Origin: Erythrobacter ani
GTDB lineage: Bacteria > Pseudomonadota > Alphaproteobacteria > Sphingomonadales > Sphingomonadaceae
Direction: 5' to 3'
Assembly (NCBI RefSeq): GCF_019204025.1
Contig: NZ_JAGSPB010000001.1
Coordinates: 1,302,001 to 1,366,000 of the forward strand
Length of the DNA stretch: 64,000 nt
Below the pieces are notes generated by a model. The model was not told the origin of the DNA. It searched no databases and saw only the letters and a program-made list of their open reading frames with translations. The translations under genes and the position numbers were made by a program. Shown in pieces: positions 8,509 through 17,253 of the stretch. Position 1 is the stretch's first letter. Each line of letters begins with the position of its first letter.

Positions 8509-8642
8509 GCACGCCAGATATCGCAGTTTCCGGTCTCACTTTTCTCTGTCCGTACCGCGACTGCTGCGTGCCGCGATCCGAGCAAGACGGCGCGCGCTAT
8601 CTCCGCATTCCAGTAAAAGCTGCAGCTGAGGTCTTTGGCTGA
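8505..8642 (+). CDS. Possible 45-residue protein, unrecognised
   Basis: A short frame that would start with TTG overlapping the YqaA stop by 4 nt (TTGA) and end just before the stop of spt on the other strand. The translation has three cysteines in CPYRDCC and a clean C-terminus. I do not recognise it. The overlap arrangement resembles the tight junctions seen elsewhere in this window, but the length and the TTG start leave real doubt; it could also be chance. Confidence 0.3.
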   Translation: MSTPDIAVSGLTFLCPYRDCCVPRSEQDGARYLRIPVKAAAEVFG

Positions 8643-8643
8643 G

Positions 8644-9900
8644 CTAGCTCGCTAATATCCCCACCGCTTTACCGGCGCGGTCGAACATCTGCAGGATCGT
8701 CTGGACCTCTTCCGCCGAATGTTCGGCGCATAGGGAGCATCGCAACAGCGTCATGTTCGCAGGTGTTGCCGGGGGCCGAGCCAGATTGACGTACAGGCCT
8801 TCCTTCAAAAGCGCCTCCCACATCATCGCGCCGCGTTGCAGATCGGGCATGATCACCGCGATGATCGCGCTCTGCGGCTCGTCGGTACCGATCTCGAACC
8901 CGAGATCCACGAGGCCTTTGTGCAAGACCTTCGAATTCTCCCACAAATGCGCGCGCTTGTTGGATCCGTGCATGAGCTTGCGGATCGAAGTCGCCGCTGT
9001 CGCAACAACGCTTGGCGGGAGGCTGGCGGTGAAGACATAGGGCCTGCATACCAGCCGCATGATGTCGAATTTCGGATGATTGGACACGCAGAAACCGCCG
9101 ACCGTGCCCACGCTTTTCGAGAACGTTCCGATGATGAAGTCGACGTCGTCAATAACGCCTTGCTCTTCGCATACGCCGCGACCATTCTCTCCGATGAAGC
9201 CCATCGAGTGCGCTTCGTCGACGAGTACCATGGCGCCGTATTTCTTGGCGATTGCGACCATCTCTTTGAGCGGTGCGACGTCGCCCAGCATCGAATAGAC
9301 GCCTTCCAGGATGACAAGCTTGCCAGCGTCTTCGGGAATGCGCCTCAGGCGCTTTTCCATCGCTTCGATATCGTTATGGCGGAATGGCACGATTTCGGCG
9401 TTGCCCATCGCACAGCCATCATAGATCGAGGCGTGGCTGTCGATGTCGAGCACGACGTAATCGCCTTTGCCCGCAATCGTTGAAATGATCCCGAGATTGG
9501 CCTGGTACCCGGTCGAAAAGACCATGGCACTGTCCATGTTGTAAAATTCCTTGAGCGCGTCCTCGCATTCCTTGTGGCCCTGATAGGTGCCATTGAGAAC
9601 GCGGCTGCCGGTGGTTCCAGACCCGAAATCGGCCAGCGCCTGCTTGCCGGCATCCAGCACGTCCGGGTCGAAGGTCATGCCCATGTAATTGTAGGTGCCC
9701 AGCAGGATAGTGTCGCGCCCGTTGCAAATTGCGCGGGTCGGCGAGAGCACTTTCTCCATTACCAGATTGTAGGGATCCTCGACCCCGGTCGCGAGCAGCG
9801 TCTCGCGGGTATGGATGATGTCGTCGAACTTCGAAAACAGGTCTCTCGTTCCACCTTCGTTTTCGACGCGCTGGTCCGGCTGTGCGATACCTTCACTCAT
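8644..9900 (-). CDS. spt: Serine palmitoyltransferase (PLP-dependent)
   Basis: Condenses L-serine with a long-chain acyl thioester to 3-ketosphinganine, the first step of sphingolipid synthesis that gives sphingomonads their glycosphingolipids. 418 residues, the length of the soluble Sphingomonas enzyme. PLP site: D228-E-A-H231-S and the lysine in GTFSKSVGT (K262); the stacking histidine is in DSHASIYDG. It is distinguished from the related oxoamine synthases (KBL, BioF, HemA) mainly by the dedicated acyl carrier protein next to it, whose stop it overlaps by 3 nt. Both genes form one minus-strand operon. Confidence 0.92.
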   Translation of the reverse strand: MSEGIAQPDQRVENEGGTRDLFSKFDDIIHTRETLLATGVEDPYNLVMEKVLSPTRAICNGRDTILLGTYNYMGMTFDPDVLDAGKQALADFGSGTTGSRVLNGTYQGHKECEDALKEFYNMDSAMVFSTGYQANLGIISTIAGKGDYVVLDIDSHASIYDGCAMGNAEIVPFRHNDIEAMEKRLRRIPEDAGKLVILEGVYSMLGDVAPLKEMVAIAKKYGAMVLVDEAHSMGFIGENGRGVCEEQGVIDDVDFIIGTFSKSVGTVGGFCVSNHPKFDIMRLVCRPYVFTASLPPSVVATAATSIRKLMHGSNKRAHLWENSKVLHKGLVDLGFEIGTDEPQSAIIAVIMPDLQRGAMMWEALLKEGLYVNLARPPATPANMTLLRCSLCAEHSAEEVQTILQMFDRAGKAVGILAS

Positions 9901-10142
9901 GAATTGGCCTGCAGCTTGTGCACGGCGCTCACCAACTGGCCGTAATTTTCTATTTCGGCCTGCTGGTTCATGCTGATGATGATGTCGAATTCGTCTTCGA
10001 TTTCGGCGACGAAATCCATGACGGTCAGGCTGTCGAACTCCAGGTCGTTCTGGAATGTTGTGCTGTCCTTGATCTCCACACCCTTCTTGTTGAAAGGCTC
10101 GATCAGAGCGCGAATGCGCGTGTCGACTTCAGCTTCGGTCAT
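9897..10142 (-). CDS. Acyl carrier protein dedicated to sphingolipid synthesis
   Basis: 81 residues with the phosphopantetheine attachment motif EFDSL (S38) and an acidic helix (DFVAEIEDEFD). Its stop overlaps the spt start (ATGA), so translation of the pair is coupled. Small ACPs beside spt are known in sphingomonads and are thought to supply the acyl substrate. It is not the fatty-acid AcpP: the sequence around DSL and the location next to spt both differ. Confidence 0.9.
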   Translation of the reverse strand: MTEAEVDTRIRALIEPFNKKGVEIKDSTTFQNDLEFDSLTVMDFVAEIEDEFDIIISMNQQAEIENYGQLVSAVHKLQANS

Positions 10143-10323
10143 AATGCGGAACTACTCTCTTGCCGGGTGGCGGGTTGGATGTACCTGTTCAATTACGGTT
10201 GCAAAGCGGCTGTGGACGCCGATTGTCAAGTTTTGAAGCCCTCGGCGGAGCGCGCGGATGGGGCGTCTGGACGACCCGACAGAGCGGTGCTCAACGATCG
10301 GCGTCTGTCGAGCGACTGCCGGT

Positions 10324-10716
10324 TCAGAGCGGGAGCAATTCCTTCACCGCAGCCATGAAAGGCATGATCGATACCGGTTTGGAAAGATAGCCCGATGCCC
10401 CTGCGGAGCGGATCCGTTGCTCGTCGCCCTTTGCCGCAAAAGCTGTCACGGCGAGCACCGGGATCTTGCGCAAAGTGGTGTCGCGCTGCGCGGCCTCGAT
10501 CAGATCCACACCCGATATGCCTGGCAGTTGAATGTCCATTATGATCAGATCGGGCGATACAGAGCGCGCGGTATCCAGTACGCTTTCCCCGTCGGCGACC
10601 GGCTCAACGTCGAAACCATTTGCCTTGAGCACGTCGCAGAACAATTTCCGGTTGAGATCGTTGTCCTCGACAACCATTATTCGCTTTGCCACTGCACGCC
10701 CCGATCCGTTGTTCAT
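10324..10716 (-). CDS. divK: Single-domain response regulator, DivK type
   Basis: 130 residues forming only a receiver domain: acidic pocket VVEDND, phosphoacceptor D61 in IIMDIQLPGISG, and the conserved lysine in LSKPVS. The sequence VLAVTAFAAKGDEQRIR is typical of DivK, which signals through DivL/CckA to control CtrA and cell polarity. The ctrA gene is 24 kb away in this window. Start ATG 10716 has GGGG about 9 nt upstream; a GTG at 10692 would also fit the shorter DivK length. It is divergent from the five-gene operon at 10796. Confidence 0.88.
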   Translation of the reverse strand: MNNGSGRAVAKRIMVVEDNDLNRKLFCDVLKANGFDVEPVADGESVLDTARSVSPDLIIMDIQLPGISGVDLIEAAQRDTTLRKIPVLAVTAFAAKGDEQRIRSAGASGYLSKPVSIMPFMAAVKELLPL

Positions 10717-10795
10717 CGCTAACTACCCCGACCAAGAGGCCGCCACAATCCCGCACGCAGATGATAACTCCGCTAGGACCGCGACGACCGGAGGA

Positions 10796-11044
10796 ATGTC
10801 GGCGTCCACGCTTGCGCTTGCTGCGCTCGGTTGGGTTCTTGAAGACAGCGATCGCGCAGAGCGTTTCTTGAGCCTGACCGGGCTCGATCCCGATGCATTG
10901 CGGGCAGGCCTTGGCAATCCCGCAATCCTCGCCGCGCCGCTCGAATTTCTCGTCAACCACGAACCCGACCTGATCCGCGCGGCCGAAGCGCTCGCCGTTA
11001 CGCCCGAAGAGCTTGTCTCCGCCCATCAGGAGCTTTCCCAATGA
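10796..11044 (+). CDS. DUF3572 protein
   Basis: 82 residues, mostly helical: LALAALGWVLEDSDRAERFL, TGLDPDALRAGLGNP, AAPLEFLVNHEPDLI. This matches the short alphaproteobacterial DUF3572 family, whose function is unknown. ATG 10796 is chosen because the conserved part begins there; GGAGG is only 1 nt before it, so a TTG further upstream (10709) could be the true start. Its stop overlaps the HAD gene start (ATGA). It heads the five-gene coupled operon. Confidence 0.75.
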   Translation: MSASTLALAALGWVLEDSDRAERFLSLTGLDPDALRAGLGNPAILAAPLEFLVNHEPDLIRAAEALAVTPEELVSAHQELSQ

Positions 11045-11670
11045 GTCGCCCCCTAATCATCAGCGATTGCGACGAAGTGCTTCTGCACATGGTCTCTCAT
11101 TTCAAGGACTGGCTGGAGGAGAGCCAAGGGGTCGATTTCAATCTTGTCGGCGCGAATTTTGGCGAAGCACTGCGCTGGCAGAAGAGCGGCGATTTGCTGG
11201 AAGCAAACGAGGTTTGGCGGATGCTCGGCGGCTTTTTCGATACGCAAATGGACCGCCAGCTGCCCATCGCAGGCGCAGTCGAGTCGATCAATGCGCTCAA
11301 TGAACATGCCGACGTCGTGATCCTCACGAACCTGGTCGACAAGCGCCGCGACATGCGGGCGGAACAGCTCGCGGCAATCGGCATTGAGGCGCCGGTCTAT
11401 ACCAATCAGGGACCCAAGGGTCCGGCGTTGCAAAGAATTATCGAAGAGCGCGCGCCGAGCCGCGCTTTCTTTATCGACGATTTGCCCCAGCACCATCTCT
11501 CGGTTCTAGAAACCACGCCCGAAGTGGTACGCCTCCACATGTGCGGCGAACCCATGATCGCGGGTTCGATCGAATGCGCACATCAAGCGGGTCATGCCGA
11601 TGCGCGGATCGACAGATGGGCTGAGGCGTTACCCTGGTTGATGGAACGATTGGACGGAGAACCTACATGA
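11041..11670 (+). CDS. HAD-superfamily hydrolase
   Basis: 209 residues with all HAD phosphohydrolase motifs: nucleophile loop ISDCDEVLL (DxD), motif II threonine in VILTNL, a lysine in QGPKGPAL, and the acidic pair in FFIDDLP. A cytoplasmic small-molecule phosphatase is likely; the substrate is unknown. It overlaps its neighbours by 4 nt on both sides (DUF3572 before, RidA after). Confidence 0.85.
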   Translation: MSRPLIISDCDEVLLHMVSHFKDWLEESQGVDFNLVGANFGEALRWQKSGDLLEANEVWRMLGGFFDTQMDRQLPIAGAVESINALNEHADVVILTNLVDKRRDMRAEQLAAIGIEAPVYTNQGPKGPALQRIIEERAPSRAFFIDDLPQHHLSVLETTPEVVRLHMCGEPMIAGSIECAHQAGHADARIDRWAEALPWLMERLDGEPT

Positions 11671-12125
11671 CGATCGAAGCACGCCTGGAAGAACTCGGCA
11701 TAGTCCTACCCGAACCGGCGGCTCCGGTCGCCAGCTACGTTCCGGTGGTAGTGCAGGGCGGATTCGCCCACATTTCCGGCCAGTTACCATTTGTGGATGG
11801 AAAGTTGGTCACTGGCCGGCTGGGCGATGACACCAGCCTTGAAGATGGTATGTTGGCGGCACGTGCATGCGGTCTTATGATCCTTGCTCAATTGAAGGCC
11901 GCGCTGATCCCGCTCGACAAGGTGGAGCGCATTGTGAAACTGGGCGCTTTCGTCAATTCGACCCCCGATTTCACCGACCAGCCAAAGGTCGCGAATGGTG
12001 CTTCGGACCTTATGTACGACGTATTCGGTGAGAAAGGTCGCCATGCTCGTGCTGCTGTTGGCGTGCCGGCATTGCCGCTTGGTGCGGCGGTCGAAGTGGA
12101 TGCGATAATCGCGCTCGCCGGATGA
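11667..12125 (+). CDS. RidA-family protein (YoaB-like)
   Basis: 152 residues of the Rid fold: HISGQLPF, VKLGAFVNSTPDF, and the catalytic-loop arginine in GRHARAAVGVPALPLGAAVEVDAI. RidA hydrolyses reactive enamine/imine intermediates from PLP enzymes. The length and the DVFGEKGRHAR stretch resemble the larger Rid subgroup rather than RidA itself, so the exact reaction is open. It is translationally coupled on both sides. Confidence 0.85.
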   Translation: MTIEARLEELGIVLPEPAAPVASYVPVVVQGGFAHISGQLPFVDGKLVTGRLGDDTSLEDGMLAARACGLMILAQLKAALIPLDKVERIVKLGAFVNSTPDFTDQPKVANGASDLMYDVFGEKGRHARAAVGVPALPLGAAVEVDAIIALAG

Positions 12126-12862
12126 GCGAGCAGCGCGTTTTCGACTGGTTGACGAAATGGGAATACGCCCACCGCGGGCTGCATGATACCTCGTTGCACG
12201 GGACGAGGATTGAGAATTCCCGCTCCGCATTCGCTGCCGCCATCGGCGCGGGCATGGGCATCGAATGCGATGTCCAATTGAGCCGCGACAAGGTCGCGAT
12301 GGTGTTTCACGACTGGGTTCTTGAACGGCTTACCGACGGCAGCGGGTTTGTCGCCGCCCACGATGCCGCCGAGCTGCGGCAGATGCGCCTGATCGAAACC
12401 GGCGACAGAATGGAAAGCCTCGAGGACTTACTCGCGCAGATTGGCGAGCGTGTCCCGCTGCTCATCGAAATCAAATCCATGCCCGATTTCACCGTAGAGG
12501 AAGCCTGCGCGTCAGTTTCGAACGCTTTGGCGGGCTATGGAGGTCCGGTCGCTGTCATGAGCTTCGATCCGCGCTGCGGTGAATGGTTCGCAGCGCATGA
12601 TCCTGACCGGATACGCGGATTGGTCTGCACCGACACGCTCGATCACGGCTGGTTGAGCGCGTGGCGGACTGAGGGCGCGATAGAACGGGCCACTCCCGAT
12701 TTCCTGGCGGTGGATATTCGTGATCTTCCCAATAAGCTGGCGAGCGAATGGCGTGACAAAAACCGCCCATTGCTCAGCTGGACGATCAGCACCGAAGAAC
12801 GCCGTGCGAAAGCGCTCGAGAATGTGGATGCCCTCATCGCCGAGGGCGAAGGCTTACCGTGA
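12122..12862 (+). CDS. Glycerophosphodiester phosphodiesterase
   Basis: Releases glycerol-3-phosphate from phospholipid head groups. 246 residues with the GDPD catalytic pattern: AHRG at 16-19, EN in RIENSRSAF, metal ligands in GIECDVQLS, FHDW, and LIEIKS. No signal peptide is seen, so it acts in the cytoplasm. Starts overlap RidA by 4 nt and its stop overlaps the following GTG by 4 nt. Confidence 0.9.
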   Translation: MSEQRVFDWLTKWEYAHRGLHDTSLHGTRIENSRSAFAAAIGAGMGIECDVQLSRDKVAMVFHDWVLERLTDGSGFVAAHDAAELRQMRLIETGDRMESLEDLLAQIGERVPLLIEIKSMPDFTVEEACASVSNALAGYGGPVAVMSFDPRCGEWFAAHDPDRIRGLVCTDTLDHGWLSAWRTEGAIERATPDFLAVDIRDLPNKLASEWRDKNRPLLSWTISTEERRAKALENVDALIAEGEGLP

Positions 12863-14010
12863 GTGAAAGCGACCCTGTATCCAGAGAGCTGACCGTACGT
12901 CTCGCCCCTTCTGTAGGACAGTTCGAGGCTGAAGCATGGAATGCGCTGGGCGGTCATCGCAATCCCTTCGTCAGCCACGAGTTTCTTACTGCAATGGAAG
13001 ATTCAGGCAGTGTCGGTGAAGGCACTGGCTGGGATCCTGTCCCGATCGTCATCACGGATGCGGACGATAATTTGCTGGCTGCGATGCCAAGCTACGCAAA
13101 AGGCCATAGCCAAGGCGAATATGTGTTCGACCATTCCTGGGCCGACGCGCTTCAGCGCGCCGGGCGCAACTATTACCCGAAGCTGCAGATTGCCGCGCCG
13201 TTTACCCCTGCTAGCGGCCCGCGTTTGCTCCTGTTGGACGAAAGCCTTGCGCCGCATCTGCTGAAAGGCGCTGAAGCGGTATGTCTGCAGAACGGGCTTT
13301 CTTCCGCCCATGCGACATTCGTCGAACCAGATCAGGTGCCGCTGTTCGAGGCAGGAGACTGGTTGATCAGGGACGATATCCAATTCCATTGGATCAATCG
13401 GGATTATTCCAGCTTCGACGGGTTTCTGGATGCACTCGCATCGCGTAAGCGCAAGAACCTGCGCAAGGAACGTGCCGCGGCGACTGAGGGCCTGCGGATC
13501 GAACGTCTGTCAGGCGACGACATCAGGCCCGAGCATTGGGACGCGTTCTGGATTTTTTATCAGGATACCGGCGCGCGCAAATGGGGAACGCCGTATCTCA
13601 CGCGCGAGGCTTTCACGCTCTTGGGAGAGCGGATGGGCGACCAGATCGTGCTGATCCTGGCCTTCGATGATGGAAATCCGATTGCCGGCGCGCTCAATTT
13701 CATCGGCGCTGAAGCGCTCTACGGGCGGTACTGGGGCTGCACACAGGACGTACGCTTCCTCCATTTCGAACTCTGTTATTATCAGGCGATCGATATCGCA
13801 ATCGAGCTTGGCCTGCCGCGCGTCGAGGCAGGAGCGCAGGGCGGACACAAGCTTGCACGCGGATATGAACCGGTGCCGACCCATTCGGCGCATTGGCTTG
13901 CCGATGCCGGATTTCGCGAGGCGGTTGCCGATTTCCTCGCGCGAGAGCGCGATGGCGTCGCTACCGACCAATTGTTCCTTGGCGAAAGAACGCCGTTCAA
14001 GAAAAGTTAG
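12859..14010 (+). CDS. GNAT-fold N-acyltransferase, DUF482 / peptidogalycan family
   Basis: 383 residues, starting with GTG inside the GDPD stop (GTGA). Landmark stretches are NPFVSHEFLTAMEDSG, the conserved KLQIAAPFTPA segment, a lysine-rich ASRKRKNLRKER and the late GAQGGHKLARGYEP. These are characteristic of the DUF482 family of GNAT/FemAB-like acyltransferases found widely in alphaproteobacteria, with no firmly known substrate. It is the last gene of the coupled operon; its stop overlaps by 4 nt the stop of the minus-strand Sel1-like gene. Confidence 0.82.
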   Translation: MSESDPVSRELTVRLAPSVGQFEAEAWNALGGHRNPFVSHEFLTAMEDSGSVGEGTGWDPVPIVITDADDNLLAAMPSYAKGHSQGEYVFDHSWADALQRAGRNYYPKLQIAAPFTPASGPRLLLLDESLAPHLLKGAEAVCLQNGLSSAHATFVEPDQVPLFEAGDWLIRDDIQFHWINRDYSSFDGFLDALASRKRKNLRKERAAATEGLRIERLSGDDIRPEHWDAFWIFYQDTGARKWGTPYLTREAFTLLGERMGDQIVLILAFDDGNPIAGALNFIGAEALYGRYWGCTQDVRFLHFELCYYQAIDIAIELGLPRVEAGAQGGHKLARGYEPVPTHSAHWLADAGFREAVADFLARERDGVATDQLFLGERTPFKKS

Positions 14011-14336
14011 GCTGCTTTGGCCCGGTTCTCTGCCAGCCACTGGCGCGCGCGGCGCTGGGCTTCGGCGATTTCGCGGGCGGTCATTTCGTCGGAAATGTCC
14101 GCGCGGCAGAACCCCGCCTCATCATGACCGCGCGATGCAGCGATGTTGAACCACTTGTGAGCTTCGATCAGATCGCTCGTCACACCCCCCGATCCTGTCG
14201 AAAACGCCACCCCAAGATCGAACAGGGCTGAGATATCTCCGCCAGCTGCTGCGGCAAGGCATTGCGCCACGACCAGATCGACAGCGGCGCTATGAGCCGT
14301 TTCGTATTCGCCTCCGTTGAGCGGTGCAAGTTTCAT
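14007..14336 (-). CDS. Small Sel1/TPR-repeat-like protein
   Basis: 109 residues. The segment GDISALFDLGVAFSTGSG followed by DLIEAHKWFNIAASRGHDEA has the A-x-x-x-L-G / A-x-x-W-x-x-x-A-A spacing of Sel1-like repeats, giving one to two repeats. These mediate protein contacts; no partner can be named. ATG 14336 has GGGGAA 6 nt upstream and is preferred to the longer frame from 14366. No signal peptide. Confidence 0.7.
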   Translation of the reverse strand: MKLAPLNGGEYETAHSAAVDLVVAQCLAAAAGGDISALFDLGVAFSTGSGGVTSDLIEAHKWFNIAASRGHDEAGFCRADISDEMTAREIAEAQRRARQWLAENRAKAA

Positions 14337-14658
14337 CGTGAGTTCCCCAAGTTTTCGGCGATCCATCCCCCTTGCGGACCGCGTTAGCCACAGAACTTGC
14401 GGATCATGGTCAACAATTGGTTAACGCCGCTCGACCTTTTTTGCGTTTACTCGTGTGGCTGGAGCAGAATTACCGCTCGGTTTTGGGACAATTTGCCGGA
14501 ATGATCCGGGCGTCCGCTGCAAACGGCTTGTGCCCGCCATGACGCTTGCCTATAGGCGCGACCAAGCAGTGACTTGCTGGGGTGGATCGCGACTTGGAAT
14601 CTTTTTCAGGCGCGACGACGGGACTGTCTCGCGGGAAGTGTTGGGACGAGAGGATCAC
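14337..14658. other. 322-nt divergent intergenic region
   Basis: Sits between the minus-strand Sel1-like gene and dksA. A possible housekeeping promoter for dksA is given separately. On the minus strand TTGACC (14410-14415) is followed 19 nt later by GCTAAC, a weak promoter candidate for the Sel1 gene. An open frame crosses 14455-14658 into dksA but has no family-like sequence, and I see no RNA gene. Confidence 0.5.
14528..14556 (+). promoter_or_regulatory. Candidate sigma-70-type promoter of dksA
   Basis: TTGTGC, 17 nt, TATAGG. The -35 shares TTG and the -10 shares TATA with consensus. It would leave a leader of about 95 nt before the dksA ATG. Prediction only. Confidence 0.35.
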
Positions 14659-15117
14659 ATGGCCACGGCGGCGACCAAAGAAACCGAAATTCTGAAAACC
14701 GCGAAGGATATGCTCGCGCCGGATTACGTGCCGAGCGACAGCGAAGAGTACATGAATGAGAAGCATCAGGCGTATTTCCGCATGCTTCTTATCGAGTGGA
14801 AACGCTCGATCCGCGATGCGGCTGATCAGACACTCCAGTCCCTGCAGGACGGCCCAATCCGGGAAGCCGACCTCAATGACCGTGCATCGAGCGAGACCGA
14901 CTGGGGTATTGAACTTCGTACCCGTGACCGTCAGCGAAAACTTGTATCCAAGATCGATTCCGCTCTTCGGCGGATCGACGAAGGCGAATACGGATATTGC
15001 GAAAAAACGGGCGACCCGATCGGGCTCAAGCGATTGATCGCGAGGCCGGTCGCAACAATGACAGTGGAAGCCCAGGAAGCGCATGAGCGCCGCGAAAAGA
15101 TATCTCGCGACGACTGA
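14659..15117 (+). CDS. dksA: DksA, RNA polymerase-binding regulator (one-cysteine type)
   Basis: Binds the RNA polymerase secondary channel and, with ppGpp, resets transcription in stringent response. 152 residues: a coiled coil with the tip motif D71-L-N-D74-R-A76, then the IELRTRDRQRKL stretch and the zinc-finger region YGYCEKTGDPIGLKRL. Only C114 of the four zinc cysteines remains; the others align with T117, T135 and A138. Such C-T-T-A type DksA is typical of alphaproteobacteria. ATG 14659 follows GAGAGGA with 5-nt spacing; the longer open frame from 14455 is intergenic. Confidence 0.92.
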   Translation: MATAATKETEILKTAKDMLAPDYVPSDSEEYMNEKHQAYFRMLLIEWKRSIRDAADQTLQSLQDGPIREADLNDRASSETDWGIELRTRDRQRKLVSKIDSALRRIDEGEYGYCEKTGDPIGLKRLIARPVATMTVEAQEAHERREKISRDD

Positions 15118-15333
15118 TACGGACATTCGGACATCCCGTTAGCCAGTAAGGTTTCCTCCCGTGTCAGTTTGGGACGAAAGCCCCATGCGGCCTTTCCCGC
15201 GCGCCAAATTTCATAATTCATCAACCCTGAAATCCTAGCGACGGATTGTGCTTCATTGCGACTGACCGAAACAGGCGGCGCAGCGGGCATGAAACGAGGT
15301 CGCACTGAGAAGCCCGAAGGAGGCGTTTCGCTT

Positions 15334-15615
15334 ATGTCAGGTTTGGAAGCCCGCAATTCGCCGCGCGAAGATTTCTGTCTGCTTGCAAGCATTCGTGTCG
15401 AAAAAGACGATCACTGCCATCAGGTGCGGGTGCACAACCTTTCTGATGGAGGGATGATGGGCGAGGGGAATTTGCACGTCAAACGCGGCAATCGTCTCGA
15501 GATCGAAATGCAGAATATCGGAAAGGTCGATGGCAGTGTCGCCTGGGTGCAGGATGATCGATTTGGGATCGCATTCCACAACGAGGTCGATTCGCAGCTT
15601 GCCCGCAGCGCGTAA
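15334..15615 (+). CDS. PilZ-domain protein, likely c-di-GMP receptor
   Basis: 93 residues that are essentially one PilZ domain. The two c-di-GMP-binding elements are present: R-x-x-x-R in ARNSPRED near the N-terminus and N-x-S-x-x-G in HNLSDGGMM. The VAWVQDDRFGIAF strand completes the barrel. As a stand-alone domain it probably acts by binding a partner. ATG 15334 has AAGGAGG 10 nt upstream; the frame to 15256 is not needed. Confidence 0.85.
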   Translation: MSGLEARNSPREDFCLLASIRVEKDDHCHQVRVHNLSDGGMMGEGNLHVKRGNRLEIEMQNIGKVDGSVAWVQDDRFGIAFHNEVDSQLARSA

Positions 15616-15765
15616 GGGGCAGCGCCGAGCGGGTCTTTCTCTCGCGGCAGTTTTTCACTGGCCGGTTTCTCAGCGAGAGGGTGGCGAGTGCCCGCGATCA
15701 CTTTCTCAATCTGACCCCGTGTGTTTGCGCTGACCAGACTGGAACAAGCTGCTAAGCAGCGCAGC

Positions 15766-17235
15766 GTGAAGCGACTCTCTCCCTTTCTGATCTGCTTTTT
15801 TGCGCTGGCAGCGTGCGGGCCCGCGGCCGATACCGGCCCGGTAAACGTGGCGATCATCGGAGAGCCGCAGAGCCTGTTCCAGCAGGGAATGCGACTGTCG
15901 TCGGGGGCTCAGCACTTGCGCGCTGCATCCTTCGAGGGGCTCGTCTCGCTCGATCCGGCAGGGCAAATCGTGCCTGCAATCGCCGAAAGATGGATCGTCA
16001 CGGATGACGGCCTCAGCTATATTTTCAGGCTCCGCAACACGTCCTGGCCCGATGGCGAGCCGATTACGGCCGACGACGTCCGGCTGCTGCTGAGAGATAC
16101 GCTGAACCGGCTTGAGGGCAGCTCGCTCGGGCTTGATCTTGCAAAGGTTACCGAGGTCCGGGCCATGACCGGCCGGGTTGTCGAACTTCGCCTATCCAGC
16201 CCCATGCCCGAATTCCTGCGGCTCCTCGCGCAGCCGGAACTTGGATTTGTCAAAAGCGGCGGCGGTGCAGGCCCCATGATCGCCTCGCGCGACGAGGACG
16301 CTCCGATCGCACGGCTGAGCGCCCTTCCGCCGGAGGCAAGAGGGTTCGCGGCAAGAGAAGATTGGGAGGAGCTTGCGCGCGGTATCACCGTCAGAGCACT
16401 GCCCGCCGCAGATGCGGTCGATGCCTTTGCCGATGGCGAGGTCGACCTGCTCTTGAACGGGCGTCTTTCAAGTTTCCCGCTCGCACAATTGGGTCCGCTG
16501 TCGCGTGGAGCGATCCAGGTCGACCCAGCCATTGGCGTGTTCGGTCTTGTCATACGCAGCGATGCCGGAATCCTGACGGACGCTGCGCGGCGAGAGGCTC
16601 TGTCGATGGCGCTCGACCGTGACGCATTGATCCAGCCTTTCGGCCTTGGCGGCTGGCAATCTGCAACATGGATCGTACCGCCTGGTCAATTCGGTGTTCG
16701 GGCGTATCCAGACTCGCGCTGGGAGGGCCTGTCCATCGAAGAACGGCGCGCCATCGCGCAGCGCCGAATTTTGGCATGGACCCCCGGAGAGGGGGAGAGC
16801 GCCGAGCTTCGCATCGGCCTGCCCGAGGGTCCGGGCAGCGATCTGCTTTTCCAGCAACTCCAGGAGAGTTGGGGGACGATCGGCATCACCTTGCAGCGGG
16901 TCGCACCCGGCGAAGGTGCCGATCTCGAACTGCGCGATCGGGTCGCACGATATTCCTCGCCGCGTTGGTTTCTGAACCAGTTCAATTGCGAGCTGGAAAT
17001 CGGGCTCTGCTCGCCCGAGGCTGACGAATTGGTGCTGCAATCGCTGACCGTGAGAAATTTCGCCGCAAAACAGCGCCTTCTTGCAGAGGCGCATGCAGCG
17101 CTGGTCGAAGAGGAGGTGTTCATTCCCCTAGGCGCTCCTGTGCGTTGGTCGCTGGTGCGCGGTGCGATCACGGCATATCAGGCGAACCAGTGGGGCCTTC
17201 ACCCCTTGTTCCCGCTTTCCCAGCCCACCACATAA
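15766..17235 (+). CDS. Solute-binding lipoprotein, SBP family 5
   Basis: About 489 residues. GTG 15766 gives a textbook lipoprotein signal (RLSPFLICFFALAACG); an earlier GTG at 15721 would add 15 residues. The body has the family 5 (peptide/nickel/opine) substrate-binding layout: ASFEGLVSLDP, AIAERWIVTDDGLSYIFRLR, ADDVRLLLRDTLN, then the EALSMALDRDALI helix. The usual ABC permease and ATPase genes are not adjacent, so its partner transporter, if any, is elsewhere; such orphan family members exist. Substrate unknown. Confidence 0.8.
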   Translation: MKRLSPFLICFFALAACGPAADTGPVNVAIIGEPQSLFQQGMRLSSGAQHLRAASFEGLVSLDPAGQIVPAIAERWIVTDDGLSYIFRLRNTSWPDGEPITADDVRLLLRDTLNRLEGSSLGLDLAKVTEVRAMTGRVVELRLSSPMPEFLRLLAQPELGFVKSGGGAGPMIASRDEDAPIARLSALPPEARGFAAREDWEELARGITVRALPAADAVDAFADGEVDLLLNGRLSSFPLAQLGPLSRGAIQVDPAIGVFGLVIRSDAGILTDAARREALSMALDRDALIQPFGLGGWQSATWIVPPGQFGVRAYPDSRWEGLSIEERRAIAQRRILAWTPGEGESAELRIGLPEGPGSDLLFQQLQESWGTIGITLQRVAPGEGADLELRDRVARYSSPRWFLNQFNCELEIGLCSPEADELVLQSLTVRNFAAKQRLLAEAHAALVEEEVFIPLGAPVRWSLVRGAITAYQANQWGLHPLFPLSQPTT

Positions 17236-17253
17236 ACGGTGTAAGGAGAAACC

